Of a DNA stretch of 59,780 nucleotides, positions 8,376-17,160 are shown in pieces (the stretch's first letter is position 1; every line of letters begins with the position of its first letter). Source of the stretch: an uncultured Prevotellaceae bacterium (GTDB lineage Bacteria; Bacteroidota; Bacteroidia; Bacteroidales; Bacteroidaceae). The notes beneath the pieces were generated by a model. It ran no database searches, was not told the DNA's origin, and was given only the letters and a program-made list of their open reading frames with translations. The stretch is taken from positions 1-59,780 of the forward strand of contig CADCFA010000027.1 in NCBI GenBank assembly GCA_902800595.1. Reading direction: 5' to 3'. A program made the position numbers and the translations under genes.

Positions 8376-9557
8376 AATCTTTTGTTCGTAATTTAAAGGG
8401 TTTTGATATTTTACTATTTGACTATTTGACAGTTTTACATTTTTCCATTTTTGCCAGAGTCTGTCGCCGATGGCCAGCAGCACTAAGGGCAACACAAACC
8501 ATGTGAGAATCCAGAGTATCTTACTCGCCACATTGTCGGATGGCAGATGCCCGATTCCCGATTCCTCCAGATTCTGCCCCATCTCCTCTTCAGAGGGCAG
8601 CGTGTTGTGACTCCACTTCTGTATGATCATGCCGTCTTTCAGCAGCAGCATGCCAGGGTTTGAGCGTATCATCGTCTTCAGCGTGGTCTCATCAGTCTGA
8701 CAGAAAGGGTATTCAGCCCCTGTGATATCCTGCCAGCGTGTGATGCCGTTCTTGTTGCTGGCTGTAAGACAGTAGAACGAATAGCCATTGTCTTGACAAT
8801 ACTCGTAGATACGATTCATATCGTCGAGCTCTGAGTCGTCGGCCTGTTCCAGATGGGGTGATACCAAGAGAAAGGTGTAACCGTCATCCTGTAGCACCTT
8901 TTCTGTGATGTCCTCGTCCTCGTCAGTATCCTCAATGAAGAATTCTGCATAGGGCGAATCCTTACCATCCATCATTTGCTGCCAGCCCTCACGCAGGTTT
9001 GTGCCTATGTGATAGGGGCGGAAGTCGAACTGGGGTAGGGTGTAGAGACTACGACCAGCGATAATCACCAGTATGAAGAACGCAGAGTAGTTCATCACGA
9101 TCCACTGGTTGCTTCTGCTGATAAAACGCGCCATGTCGAGCGGATTGCGCCACACAAGCACAGAGGCCGCCAGCAGCACCACATTTTTCCAGAACGTCTG
9201 CCAGTTAGTCAGCACCAGTGCGTCACCGAAGCAGCCACAGTCGCTGATGGGGTTTGCCAGAGCCAGCCACAGTGTGAGCAGTGTCATCACCACCAGGAAT
9301 ATCATTGTGATAAGCGACACCAGTCGTCGGCGTATGGCGAAGAGCAGACAGATGCCCAGGAAGAACTCCGTTGCCGAGAGTGTCACAGAAGCCGAGAGCG
9401 TCAGAAAGTCAGGCACGTAGGCTGCCAGTCCAATAGCTCCTAGATAGTCGTGTATCTTGTACTGTGTACCTAATGGATCAACGGCTTTGACGAATCCGGA
9501 AAGGATGAACGCCACAGCCAGCACCAGGCGACAGACGTTTACGGCAACTTTTCTCAC
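7614..9557 (-). CDS. DoxX family membrane protein reading in frame into TpiA (647-residue fusion frame)
   Basis: Residues about 1-375 are a DoxX-like inner-membrane protein: four N-terminal hydrophobic segments ([20 protein letters not shown] at the start), a second membrane stretch, a thioredoxin-like soluble part and a last span ([15 protein letters not shown]). After about 21 linker residues encoded by a repetitive intergenic spacer, residues 395-647 are complete TpiA. Start is GTG at 9557, overlapping the DUF1599 stop as GTGA. In relatives these are adjacent separate genes, as far as I know. The missing stop looks like a spacer TAG changed to TAT at 8406-8408. Confidence 0.75.
   Translation of the reverse strand: MRKVAVNVCRLVLAVAFILSGFVKAVDPLGTQYKIHDYLGAIGLAAYVPDFLTLSASVTLSATEFFLGICLLFAIRRRLVSLITMIFLVVMTLLTLWLALANPISDCGCFGDALVLTNWQTFWKNVVLLAASVLVWRNPLDMARFISRSNQWIVMNYSAFFILVIIAGRSLYTLPQFDFRPYHIGTNLREGWQQMMDGKDSPYAEFFIEDTDEDEDITEKVLQDDGYTFLLVSPHLEQADDSELDDMNRIYEYCQDNGYSFYCLTASNKNGITRWQDITGAEYPFCQTDETTLKTMIRSNPGMLLLKDGMIIQKWSHNTLPSEEEMGQNLEESGIGHLPSDNVASKILWILTWFVLPLVLLAIGDRLWQKWKNVKLSNSQIVKYQNPLNYEQKIMRKKIVAGNWKMNMNLQDGIALAKELNETLKADKPNCGVVICTPFIHLASIAQFLDQDIIGLGAENCADKEKGAFTGEVSAEMVKSTGAQYVILGHSERREYYKETPEILKEKVLLAQKNDLKVIFCIGESLAEREAGKQNEVVKAELEGSVFNLSEEDFRKIVIAYEPIWAIGTGKTATAEQAEEIHAYIRSIIAEKYGQAVADDTTILYGGSCKASNAPELFAKPDIDGGLIGGASLKCADFKGIIDAWKK
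8407..8430 (-). repeat. Three 8-base tandem units in the DoxX/tpiA spacer
   Basis: On the minus strand GTCAAATA, GTCAAATA, GTAAAATA. Each junction of the perfect units creates a TAG. With an 8-base period the stops fall in different frames, and the third would be in the DoxX frame but reads TAT here. Confidence 0.7.
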
Positions 9558-10099
9558 TCAGACAGTTTTATAACTCCAAAGACCGCATAGTTGATAATGT
9601 CCATATAGTTGGCATCGATGCCCTCGCTCACGAGTGTCTCGCCGCCCAGGTTCTCGATTTCCTTGATACGCTCAATCTTTGTCAGGATGAGGTCTGTGTA
9701 GCTGCTTACGCGCATGCCGCGCCACGCCTCGTCGTAGTCGTGGTTCTTGCGCTTCATCAGTTCCAGTGCCTCGTTTGCATACCGGTCGTAGAGGCGCATG
9801 GCCTCTGCATTGTCAATGTCCACCCTGTCGGCGAAACCCTTATTGAGCTGTATGAGACCCACGATACCGTAGTTGATCAGTGCGATGAACTCAGGTCTGA
9901 TGCCTTCGCCCACTAGCGACTCCTGTTTGATTTCCAGCGAGCGGATGCGCTTAGCCTTGATAAACAACTGATCTGTAAGAGCCGTAGGGCGCAGAATGCG
10001 CCACGAAGCTTTGTAGTCGTGAAGCTTTTTCTCAAACAGTGCACGGCATTCCGCCAGAGCCTGTTCAAACTGAGCGTTTGTTTTTTCCATATTGGCCAT
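9554..10099 (-). CDS. DUF1599 family protein (two-repeat)
   Basis: About 181 residues with two homologous halves, each carrying a KxHDYxxxWR-like core: [13 protein letters not shown] near residue 25 and [13 protein letters not shown] near residue 118. An I-x-YG/A-x-x-G-x-I-x-L end closes each half. The family is restricted largely to Bacteroidetes, and its nucleotide-pyrophosphatase-like helical pattern suggests, but does not prove, a housecleaning role. ATGs at 10099 and 10090 are both possible; the promoter -7 box ends at 10109. This is the first gene of a long operon reaching azlD. Confidence 0.82.
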   Translation of the reverse strand: MANMEKTNAQFEQALAECRALFEKKLHDYKASWRILRPTALTDQLFIKAKRIRSLEIKQESLVGEGIRPEFIALINYGIVGLIQLNKGFADRVDIDNAEAMRLYDRYANEALELMKRKNHDYDEAWRGMRVSSYTDLILTKIERIKEIENLGGETLVSEGIDANYMDIINYAVFGVIKLSE

Positions 10100-10108
10100 A
10101 ATCGGGTG

Positions 10109-10141
10109 CAAATTTACACATTTATAATGAAACAACCAAAA
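10109..10141 (-). promoter_or_regulatory. Promoter of the DUF1599-to-azlD operon
   Basis: On the minus strand TTTTG (10141-10137), 20 bases, TAAATTTG (10116-10109). The first ATG is only 10 bases past the -7 box, so the mRNA leader would be very short. Confidence 0.7.
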
Positions 10142-10190
10142 CCTTTTTACGAAAAAATGTTGATGTCACTAAACATTTTTGCTAATTATC

Positions 10191-10221
10191 TTGTCAGTTT
10201 GAAAGAAAAGTAGTACTTTTG
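10191..10221 (+). promoter_or_regulatory. Promoter of the porin-symporter pair
   Basis: TTG at 10191-10193, 20 bases, TACTTTTG at 10214-10221, followed by a 35-base leader. It is divergent from the DUF1599 operon promoter. Confidence 0.7.
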
Positions 10222-10260
10222 CCGACGCAAGAACAACTAAATTCTTAATTTTATGACAAA

Positions 10261-11364
10261 ATGAAACGTATTACTTGCAAACTTCGAACACTGGCGGTCA
10301 TGCTGGCGGTGTTCAGCAGCGTTGCTGCCATGGGGCAACCAAATCAAAACCAAGAAAAGAAAAATCAACAGGATTGGATGAAAGAGCTTACCAGCCGTAT
10401 TACCCTCAGCGGCTATGCACAAGCTGGCTGGTCCTACCAAAACCCTAACGGGAAAGCTACCAATGCCTTTAACCTTAAACGAACCCTGCTATGGGCAAAA
10501 GCACGCATCACCGATAGATGGTCATTCTTGTTTATGCACGACTTCTCAAGTGTCGTTCAGGAGTTCTACACTGACTATCGTTTTACCAAGGGCAATGAGC
10601 TGACCGTTCGACTGGGACAGTTCAAGCACGCTTTCTCAATGGAGAATCCTCTCTCGCCCACACAGCTGGAACTGATCGACGTCTATTCGCAGGCTGTGCT
10701 CTATCTAGCAGGTGAAGGTCCTGACCCCCTCAATGGCGTGAATTACGGACGCGACATGGGACTGGAGGTATATGGTGACCTGGCGAAAGGCATGATTCAT
10801 TATGAGTTGGCACTGATGAGTGGTCAAGGAATTAACCGTAGAGATCTGAATAATCAGAAAGACTTTATCGCCAAACTCGAAGTGCGACCAATGGATGGTC
10901 TGCGCATCGTGGCATCAGGGTATCTCGGCACGGGCTGCGCTGTGAATACTGCCGCCTGGAACCCCGATATCAAGGTGGGCGACAATTACAAGCGCAATCG
11001 TTATAGTATAGGTGGTGAGTATAAGACAGCGCCCTATACAGGCAGTAAATATAAGGAGGCTCGCCCAGCCAGCATCCGTGCAGAGTGGCTTGGCGGTAAA
11101 GACGGTGATGTGTGTAGCCGAGGCGGCTATGTCACTACTACCATTCCTCTGGTTAATGCCCTCGACCTTGTGGCGAGCGGCGAGACCTTTGATCGCAATA
11201 CCAAGGTGGATGGATGGGATCAGACCAATCTCACTATCGGCATGCAGTATTGGGTATATAAGAAATGTCGTGTACAACTGCAATATACGCGCTGTCTCTG
11301 TGGCGAAAAGATCAGTACAAATGATTATAACTGGCTTCAGGCGCAGGTGCAGGTTGCGTTTTGA
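10261..11364 (+). CDS. Outer-membrane porin (phosphate-selective porin O/P-like)
   Basis: 367 residues. A signal peptide (LAVMLAVFSSVAAMGQ) precedes a short charged segment and then a beta-barrel pattern of alternating residues. Segments such as FKHAFSMENPLSPTQLELID and a C-terminal LQAQVQVAF ending in aromatic Phe are typical of outer-membrane barrels. Similarity is to the OprO/P-type porin family. Substrate is unknown. The downstream symporter, 41 bases away on the same strand, suggests the two move one solute across both membranes. Confidence 0.75.
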   Translation: MKRITCKLRTLAVMLAVFSSVAAMGQPNQNQEKKNQQDWMKELTSRITLSGYAQAGWSYQNPNGKATNAFNLKRTLLWAKARITDRWSFLFMHDFSSVVQEFYTDYRFTKGNELTVRLGQFKHAFSMENPLSPTQLELIDVYSQAVLYLAGEGPDPLNGVNYGRDMGLEVYGDLAKGMIHYELALMSGQGINRRDLNNQKDFIAKLEVRPMDGLRIVASGYLGTGCAVNTAAWNPDIKVGDNYKRNRYSIGGEYKTAPYTGSKYKEARPASIRAEWLGGKDGDVCSRGGYVTTTIPLVNALDLVASGETFDRNTKVDGWDQTNLTIGMQYWVYKKCRVQLQYTRCLCGEKISTNDYNWLQAQVQVAF

Positions 11365-11367
11365 AAG

Positions 11368-11397
11368 GTTAACCAATAACCGTTGAACAATTAAAAA
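11368..11397 (+). repeat. Heptad spacer with phased TAA/TGA between porin and symporter
   Basis: From 11370 the spacer reads as 7-base units TAACCAA, TAACCGT, TGAACAA, TTAAAAA. GTTAACCAATAACCGTT at 11368-11384 recurs exactly at 18282-18298 in another spacer. Confidence 0.6.
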
Positions 11398-11405
11398 ATG
11401 AAGTT

Positions 11406-12929
11406 ATGATTATCAAAATTACATTAACAATAATATTTCTGATTGTGATGATTGGGGTGGGGCTCTATACCCGTAAACAGGCCAGTAGTGTCGATGGGTT
11501 TGTGTTGGGTGGACGAGCCGTAGGACCTTGGCTCACGGCATTTGCCTTTGGAACCTCTTATTTCTCTGCCGTTGTGTTTGTGGGCTATGCAGGTCAGTTT
11601 GGCTGGAAGTACGGACTGTCATCCGCTTGGATTGGTATAGGTAATGCAATTATCGGCTCCCTCCTGGCGTGGCTCCTCTTAGGTCGTCGCACCAAGTTGA
11701 TGACCCAGCATATCGAGTCGCGTACCATGCCAGACTTCTTTGGTACCCGTTTTGCTGATCAGGGACTACGCGTGGTGGCTTCCGTTATCGCCTTCGTGTT
11801 TCTCATCCCTTATACAGCTGGCGTTTATAAAGGCATCTCCACGCTCTTTGAGATGGGCTTTGGCATCCCTTATGAAATATGTGTGGTTATTATGGCCATC
11901 CTGACGGCTATCTATGTCATTCTTGGCGGTTATAAGGCTACAGCCATGAACGACTTCATTCAGGGCATCATCATGCTCTTCGGCATTGTGGCTGTCATTG
12001 TGGCGGTACTCAATGTTCAGGGCGGTCTTGTCGCGGCTGTCGATAAGCTCGCAGCTCTGCCTTCTGATACCGATCCAACGGTGAATGGCGGCTTTGCCAC
12101 ATGGTTTGGCCCTGATCCTTGGGGACTGCTAGGTGTTGTGGTACTTACCTCCCTTGGTACGATGGGGCTGCCCCAGATGGTGGGTAAGTTCTATTCTATT
12201 ACTGATGAGAGTGCCATTAAGCGTGGTACAGTCATCTCTACAATCTTTGCCTTCATCGTGGCAGGTGGCTGCTACTTCCTTGGTGGATTTGGCCGTTTGT
12301 TTGGCATGCCTCCCGTATTGCCTAACGGTAAGCTGGCCTTCGACTCCATCGTGCCCTCCATGCTGGTCACACTGCCTGATGTGCTCATTGCCCTCGTGGT
12401 ACTGCTGGTGCTCTCTGCCTCCATGTCAACCTTGGCATCGTTGGTGCTTACCTCCAGTTCTACGATGACTCTCGACCTTATCTATCGCGACAAGAAGTCG
12501 CTGCCAGGTGAGGTGGAAGAAGGTGCTATTGACGATATCGTTTCAGAGAAAATCGAGCGTCGCAAGGTGGTGGTGATGCGTGTACTCATCATGTTCTTCA
12601 TTGCTATCTCCTTGTTGATAGCTCTTAATCCGCCTACGTTCATCGCTCAGCTCATGGGAATCTCATGGGGTGCGTTGGCTGGTGCTTTTCTGGCACCTTT
12701 CATGCTGGGACTCTATTGGCGTGGTGTTACCAAGGCTGCCGTTTGGGCTTGCTTCATCTGGGGTGTGGGACTCACGGTGGTCAACATGCTTATTGGCAAT
12801 CCTATCAATCCCATCAACTGTGGTGCTATCGCCATGGTAGGTGGCTTCCCTGTTGTGTGGCTTATCAGTCTGCTCACCAAGAAACTCCCCAAGCAGATGG
12901 TTGATACCATTTTCGAGTGTTACAAATAA
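11406..12929 (+). CDS. Sodium:solute symporter (SSS family)
   Basis: 507 residues with about 13 transmembrane segments. Family marks include the N-terminal GLYTRKQASSVDGFVLGGR and FGTSYFSAVVFVGYAG, the ILGGYKATAMNDFIQGIIM segment (about residues 177-195), and LSASMSTLASLVLTSSS, which holds the conserved serine and threonine residues near the sodium site. Members import proline, pantothenate, sugars or carboxylates, and I cannot name the substrate. It follows the porin in the same transcript and ends at a strong bidirectional terminator. Confidence 0.88.
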   Translation: MIIKITLTIIFLIVMIGVGLYTRKQASSVDGFVLGGRAVGPWLTAFAFGTSYFSAVVFVGYAGQFGWKYGLSSAWIGIGNAIIGSLLAWLLLGRRTKLMTQHIESRTMPDFFGTRFADQGLRVVASVIAFVFLIPYTAGVYKGISTLFEMGFGIPYEICVVIMAILTAIYVILGGYKATAMNDFIQGIIMLFGIVAVIVAVLNVQGGLVAAVDKLAALPSDTDPTVNGGFATWFGPDPWGLLGVVVLTSLGTMGLPQMVGKFYSITDESAIKRGTVISTIFAFIVAGGCYFLGGFGRLFGMPPVLPNGKLAFDSIVPSMLVTLPDVLIALVVLLVLSASMSTLASLVLTSSSTMTLDLIYRDKKSLPGEVEEGAIDDIVSEKIERRKVVVMRVLIMFFIAISLLIALNPPTFIAQLMGISWGALAGAFLAPFMLGLYWRGVTKAAVWACFIWGVGLTVVNMLIGNPINPINCGAIAMVGGFPVVWLISLLTKKLPKQMVDTIFECYK

Positions 12930-12947
12930 GGCTTATGGCATCAAAAT

Positions 12948-12985
12948 AAAAGCGGCAGATCTCATCATCGAGACCTGCCGCTTTT
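12948..12985. terminator. Bidirectional rho-independent terminator
   Basis: AAAAGCGGCAGATCTC (12948-12963) pairs with GAGACCTGCCGCTTTT (12970-12985) with one mismatch. A-rich and T-rich flanks on both sides suit termination of the symporter (plus) and nadB (minus). Confidence 0.85.
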
Positions 12986-13005
12986 GCTTTTTCAAGTATC
13001 CTCGC

Positions 13006-14595
13006 TTACTTCTTGTCATAGGCATGGACGGGATAGTCGGTGGTGAAATGGAGACCACGACACTCCTTACGCTCCAAGGCCCAGCGGGTGATGAGATAGC
13101 CTACGTTGATCATGTTGCGCAGTTCGCAGATGTCTTTCGACGCCTTGACACGTTTGAAGAGACGCTCCGTCTCCTCATAGAGCATGTCGAGACGATCCCA
13201 GGCGCGGTGCAGTCGCAGGTCGGAACGCACGATGCCCACATAGTTTGACATAATCTGGTTCACCTCCTTCACACTCTGCGTGATGAGTACTTTCTCCTCG
13301 TTGGTCATGGTGCCCTCGTCATTCCAGGCTGGTACTTCATTGTTGAAGTCATAGAGGTCGACATGTGTCACAGAGTCCTTGGCAGCTGCGTCGGCATAGA
13401 CTACAGCTTCGATTAGTGAGTTAGAAGCTAGGCGGTTGCCGCCGTGCAGACCCGTGCAGGAACACTCGCCGAGGGCATAAAGGCGCTCGATGCTTGATTG
13501 CCCGTTGAGATCAACCTTGATACCACCACACATATAATGGGCTGCGGGGCGCACGGGAATATAGTCTGTGGTGATGTCGATACCAATGCTGAGGCATTTT
13601 TGGTAGATGTTGGGGAAGTGATGACGCGTCTCTTCTGGATCCTTGTGAGTAACGTCGAGACAGACATGATCCAGACCATGGATCTTCATCTCCTTATCGA
13701 TGGCACGAGCCACGATGTCGCGTGGTGCCAATGACAGACGCTCATCGTATTTCTCCATGAAAGTCTCGCCATTTGGCAGCTTGAGAATACCGCCATAGCC
13801 GCGCATGGCCTCTGTGATGAGGTATGCGGGGTGGGTCTCTTTAGGATTGTGGAGCACCGTGGGGTGGAACTGTACGAACTCCATATCGGCAACGGTTCCT
13901 TTGGCACGATATACCATGGCGATACCGTCGCCAGTGGCAATGACGGGGTTTGAAGTAGTGAGATACACAGCTCCACAGCCACCTGTACACATCACTGTCA
14001 CCTTTGAGAGATAGGTGTCAACTTTCTTACTTTTTGGGTTGAGTACGTAGGCACCATAGCACTGGATGTTGGGTGAACGGCGAGTGACGCGTACACCCAG
14101 ATGGTGTTGGGTGATGATCTCAACGGCAAAGTGGTTCTCTTTGATGTCGATATTGGGATTGCTTTTCACGGCTTCCATCAGTCCGCGCTGGATCTCTGCA
14201 CCAGTATCGTCAGCATGATGGAGAATACGGAACTCAGAGTGACCACCCTCGCGGTGAAGGTCGAAGGAACCGTCTTCCTTCTTATCGAAGTTTACACCCC
14301 ATTTCACAAGTTCTCTAATCTGTTCAGGGGCATTGCGCACCACCTGCTCCACGGCCTTGCGGTCGGAGATGTAGTCACCAGCGATGATGGTATCGGCAAT
14401 GTGTTTGTCAAAGGTATCAACCTTCATGTTGGTGACAGAAGCCACACCACCTTGCGCAAACGAGGTATTTGCCTCATCGAGAGAGGTCTTGCAAATCATA
14501 CAAACGCGACCTTTACCAGAGTTGGCCACCTTTAAGGCATAACTCATTCCTGCTACGCCGGCACCGATTACAAGGAAATCATACTTATAGACCAT
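13006..14595 (-). CDS. nadB: L-aspartate oxidase
   Basis: 529 residues. FAD-dependent oxidation of L-aspartate to iminoaspartate, the first step of de novo NAD synthesis. The FAD motif VIGAGVAGMSYALKVA lies at residues 8-23. TSFAQGGVAS (about 53), the active-site region EFVQFHPTVLHNP and a C-terminal GECSCTGLHGGNRLASNS block are intact. The open frame extends upstream to 14739 but without family similarity. ATG 14595 is used because the FAD motif then begins where it should. nadA and nadC are not in the window. Confidence 0.95.
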   Translation of the reverse strand: MVYKYDFLVIGAGVAGMSYALKVANSGKGRVCMICKTSLDEANTSFAQGGVASVTNMKVDTFDKHIADTIIAGDYISDRKAVEQVVRNAPEQIRELVKWGVNFDKKEDGSFDLHREGGHSEFRILHHADDTGAEIQRGLMEAVKSNPNIDIKENHFAVEIITQHHLGVRVTRRSPNIQCYGAYVLNPKSKKVDTYLSKVTVMCTGGCGAVYLTTSNPVIATGDGIAMVYRAKGTVADMEFVQFHPTVLHNPKETHPAYLITEAMRGYGGILKLPNGETFMEKYDERLSLAPRDIVARAIDKEMKIHGLDHVCLDVTHKDPEETRHHFPNIYQKCLSIGIDITTDYIPVRPAAHYMCGGIKVDLNGQSSIERLYALGECSCTGLHGGNRLASNSLIEAVVYADAAAKDSVTHVDLYDFNNEVPAWNDEGTMTNEEKVLITQSVKEVNQIMSNYVGIVRSDLRLHRAWDRLDMLYEETERLFKRVKASKDICELRNMINVGYLITRWALERKECRGLHFTTDYPVHAYDKK

Positions 14596-14621
14596 AGTTG
14601 ATATATTTTGATTATTTGGTG

Positions 14622-14629
14622 CAAAGGTA
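14622..14629 (-). promoter_or_regulatory. -7 box (TACCTTTG) upstream of nadB
   Basis: TACCTTTG on the minus strand, 26 bases before the nadB ATG. The -33 element is not evident. It lies back to back with the promoter at 14649-14679. Confidence 0.5.
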
Positions 14630-14648
14630 GTTATTTTTTGGAAAATAC

Positions 14649-14679
14649 TTGCATTCTGTAGAAAAAAGTTGTATCTTTG
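14649..14679 (+). promoter_or_regulatory. Promoter of the 14.7-20.6 kb operon
   Basis: TTG at 14649-14651, 20 bases, TATCTTTG at 14672-14679, with the first ATG at 14700. It probably drives five genes through mutY. Confidence 0.7.
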
Positions 14680-14699
14680 CACCAAAACCAGCTGCGAAG

Positions 14700-15914
14700 A
14701 TGAAGAGACTATGGACGATAATCCTCTTGCTTGCCCCATTGGCTGTGTTTGCTCAGCAGGTGGTGGTCAGTGGCAACGTGGTAGATGATAAAACAGGGCA
14801 GTCACTTGGACAGGTGAGCGTCTCTGCTGGTAGGGTGTCTGTTGTGACAAATGATGATGGTGACTTCAGCCTCAAGTTATCAGAGGTTCCGGAGAAAGTG
14901 AGTGTCTCGCATGTAGGTTATAAGACCCGCTATCTGAATATGAAGGTAGGGCAGACAGAGAATTTGAAGGTAAGACTCCGTCCGGCAACCATACAGTTGC
15001 GTGAGATTGTGGTGGTGAATGAGGATCCGCGTGAGTTGGTGGAGATCGCCATCCGTAAGATTCCTGACAACTATAGCATGGTGCCAGAGATGCTGAAGGG
15101 CTTTTATCGTGAGACAGCCATGAAGCGAAAACATTATATCTATGTGGCTGAGGGTGTGGAAGATATGTACAAGACGGGCTACGATCGCAGTGTGAAGCGC
15201 GACAAGGTGGCTATCGTCAAAGGTCGCAGACTGCTGAGTCAGAAGTCGAGCGATACCTTAGGTATCAAGGTGATGGGTGGACCCGTGCAGGCTGTGGTGA
15301 TGGATCTGGTGAAGAATCGTGACTTCCTGTTAAATAAGGAGGAGATGGATGCCTACAGTTTTAAGATGGGGGTACCAGAATTCATCAACGACCGTCAGCA
15401 GTACGTGATACACATGGAGCCGCAATCGGATATGCCTTATGCCCTCTATCATGGCAAGATCTACATCGACTGCGAACGACATGCCTTTACACGTATCGAG
15501 CTCGATTTGGATATGAGAGACAAGGATAAAGCGACAAGGACGATGTTGGTGAAGAAACCTATGGGGGTGAGGTTCAGACCAAAAGAGTTGTCGAGTGTGG
15601 TTGATTATCGTTACGACGACGGGGTGACGCGGATCAGTTATCTGAAAAATACCTTCCGCTTCAACTGCGACTGGAAGAAGCGCCTGTTTGCCACCTCGTT
15701 TACGGCTACCTGTGAGATGGTGGTAACTGATAGCAGTTCATCGGATATCCACCCTATCAGCTCTAACAGCTCTTTTGATTCGCGTGACTCGTATTATGAC
15801 AAAGTGGAATTTTTTCTGGACCCCGACTACTGGAGTTCTTATAATATAATTGAACCTTCGGAATCACTCGACAAGGCTATCCAGAAGCTCGTGTCGAAGT
15901 ACAGGAGGAATTGA
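14700..15914 (+). CDS. Exported carboxypeptidase-regulatory-like domain protein
   Basis: 404 residues from the ATG at 14700. After a signal peptide (IILLLAPLAVFAQQ) comes a carboxypeptidase-D regulatory-like beta-sandwich (about residues 20-100, VSGNVVDDKTGQSLGQVSV ... VSHVGYKTRYL), as found at the N-terminus of TonB receptors. The rest (about 110-404) is a conserved Bacteroidetes domain rich in beta strands, without a plug or recognisable barrel. A periplasmic or outer-membrane-associated role is likely; function is unknown. It overlaps nothing and is the first gene of the PBP4-MscS-serB-mutY transcript. Confidence 0.8.
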   Translation: MKRLWTIILLLAPLAVFAQQVVVSGNVVDDKTGQSLGQVSVSAGRVSVVTNDDGDFSLKLSEVPEKVSVSHVGYKTRYLNMKVGQTENLKVRLRPATIQLREIVVVNEDPRELVEIAIRKIPDNYSMVPEMLKGFYRETAMKRKHYIYVAEGVEDMYKTGYDRSVKRDKVAIVKGRRLLSQKSSDTLGIKVMGGPVQAVVMDLVKNRDFLLNKEEMDAYSFKMGVPEFINDRQQYVIHMEPQSDMPYALYHGKIYIDCERHAFTRIELDLDMRDKDKATRTMLVKKPMGVRFRPKELSSVVDYRYDDGVTRISYLKNTFRFNCDWKKRLFATSFTATCEMVVTDSSSSDIHPISSNSSFDSRDSYYDKVEFFLDPDYWSSYNIIEPSESLDKAIQKLVSKYRRN

Positions 15915-15916
15915 TA

Positions 15917-17155
15917 ATGTATTTTAAGGTGAAAAGTTTTAGATTTATTACGACTCTTTTTGTGGCAACCTTCTTTGTCGGCCTGCAGGCGCAGACGGAT
16001 AGGGTGGTTACGGATACAGTGACAACAGATACAGCGAGAGTGGTTCTCCCTTGGCCGCAGAACATACAGGCCCGCCTGGATTCACTTGTGAAATTCCCTT
16101 TACTGGAATCGACCCAGTTGGGCTTGATGGTATATGACCTCACAGCCGATTCTGTATTGTATAGTTATGGTGCGAAGCAGACACTACGCCCTGCCTCGAC
16201 GATGAAACTGCTCACTGCTGTGACAGCTATCGATCTTTTAGGAGGCGAGTATAGGCTGAAAACCTCTCTTCGCTATCAGGGCTCTGTGAAGGACAGTGTG
16301 CTGACAGGCGACTTGATATGTGTAGGCAGTATGGATCCGATGTTCGATATCAGTGATATGCGTGCTTTTGTAGAGAGCGTGCGTGCCTTGGGGGTAGATA
16401 CTATCCGTGGGCGACTGGTGGCTGCCCCCTCATTTAAAGAGGAGGAACTGTTGGGAGAAGGCTGGTGTTGGGATGATGACAACCCTCAACTCTCATCTTT
16501 GCTGGTAGAACGGAAGGATGAGTTTATGACAGTTTTCGCCAATATGTTACGTGAGGCTGGTATAGTGGTAGAGGCTCCCATTACCACAGCCCCTTATTCA
16601 AAGGAAGCACTGATGCTCTGTGTTCGTAGTCATCGGCTGAAAGAGATACTGATGCCAATGCTGAAGGAGAGTGATAACCTCTACGCCGAGTCAGTATTCT
16701 ACCAGATAGCTGCCTCACAAGGAGCACTTACAGCTAAAGCTGCTCATGCCCGTCAGCTTGTCAAGAAGGAACTCTCAAAGGCAGGTGTCACAGGCGTGCT
16801 CTACAGGATAGCTGATGGCAGTGGCCTGTCACTATATAATTATGTGACACCGGAACTGATGGTGAAACTGTTGTGCTACGCCTATCGGCATACGAATATC
16901 TTCATGCAACTTTATCCCGCCTTGCCTATCGCTGGTCAGGATGGGACACTGAAGAAACGCATGACGAATTCATCTGCCAACGGTAAGGTAAAGGCAAAGA
17001 CTGGTACAGTGACAGGTGTATCCTCTTTAGCGGGTTATCTCACCTCAGCCAATGGTCATGTACTGGCTTTCGGTATCTTTAATCAAGGTGTGCTTCGTAA
17101 TGCCGACGGCAGGGATTTTCAGGATAAGGTTTGTACGGCGCTGTGCGATGAGTAA
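15917..17155 (+). CDS. dacB: D-alanyl-D-alanine carboxypeptidase/endopeptidase, PBP4 (S13)
   Basis: 412 residues from ATG 15917, which follows an unusually clear Shine-Dalgarno (AGGAGG at 15902-15907) two bases past the preceding stop. A TTG at 15911 is also open. Signal peptide ends at LQAQ. The three penicillin-binding motifs are present: SxxK in PASTMKLLTA (about residue 95), SDN in KESDNLYAES, and KTG in KAKTGTVTG. The enzyme trims or cleaves peptidoglycan peptide cross-links in the periplasm. Confidence 0.93.
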   Translation: MYFKVKSFRFITTLFVATFFVGLQAQTDRVVTDTVTTDTARVVLPWPQNIQARLDSLVKFPLLESTQLGLMVYDLTADSVLYSYGAKQTLRPASTMKLLTAVTAIDLLGGEYRLKTSLRYQGSVKDSVLTGDLICVGSMDPMFDISDMRAFVESVRALGVDTIRGRLVAAPSFKEEELLGEGWCWDDDNPQLSSLLVERKDEFMTVFANMLREAGIVVEAPITTAPYSKEALMLCVRSHRLKEILMPMLKESDNLYAESVFYQIAASQGALTAKAAHARQLVKKELSKAGVTGVLYRIADGSGLSLYNYVTPELMVKLLCYAYRHTNIFMQLYPALPIAGQDGTLKKRMTNSSANGKVKAKTGTVTGVSSLAGYLTSANGHVLAFGIFNQGVLRNADGRDFQDKVCTALCDE

Positions 17156-17160
17156 GAGTT

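Noticed and set aside
14596-14739. Extended nadB start
   Set aside because: It would cross both divergent promoters; the FAD motif sits correctly only from 14595.
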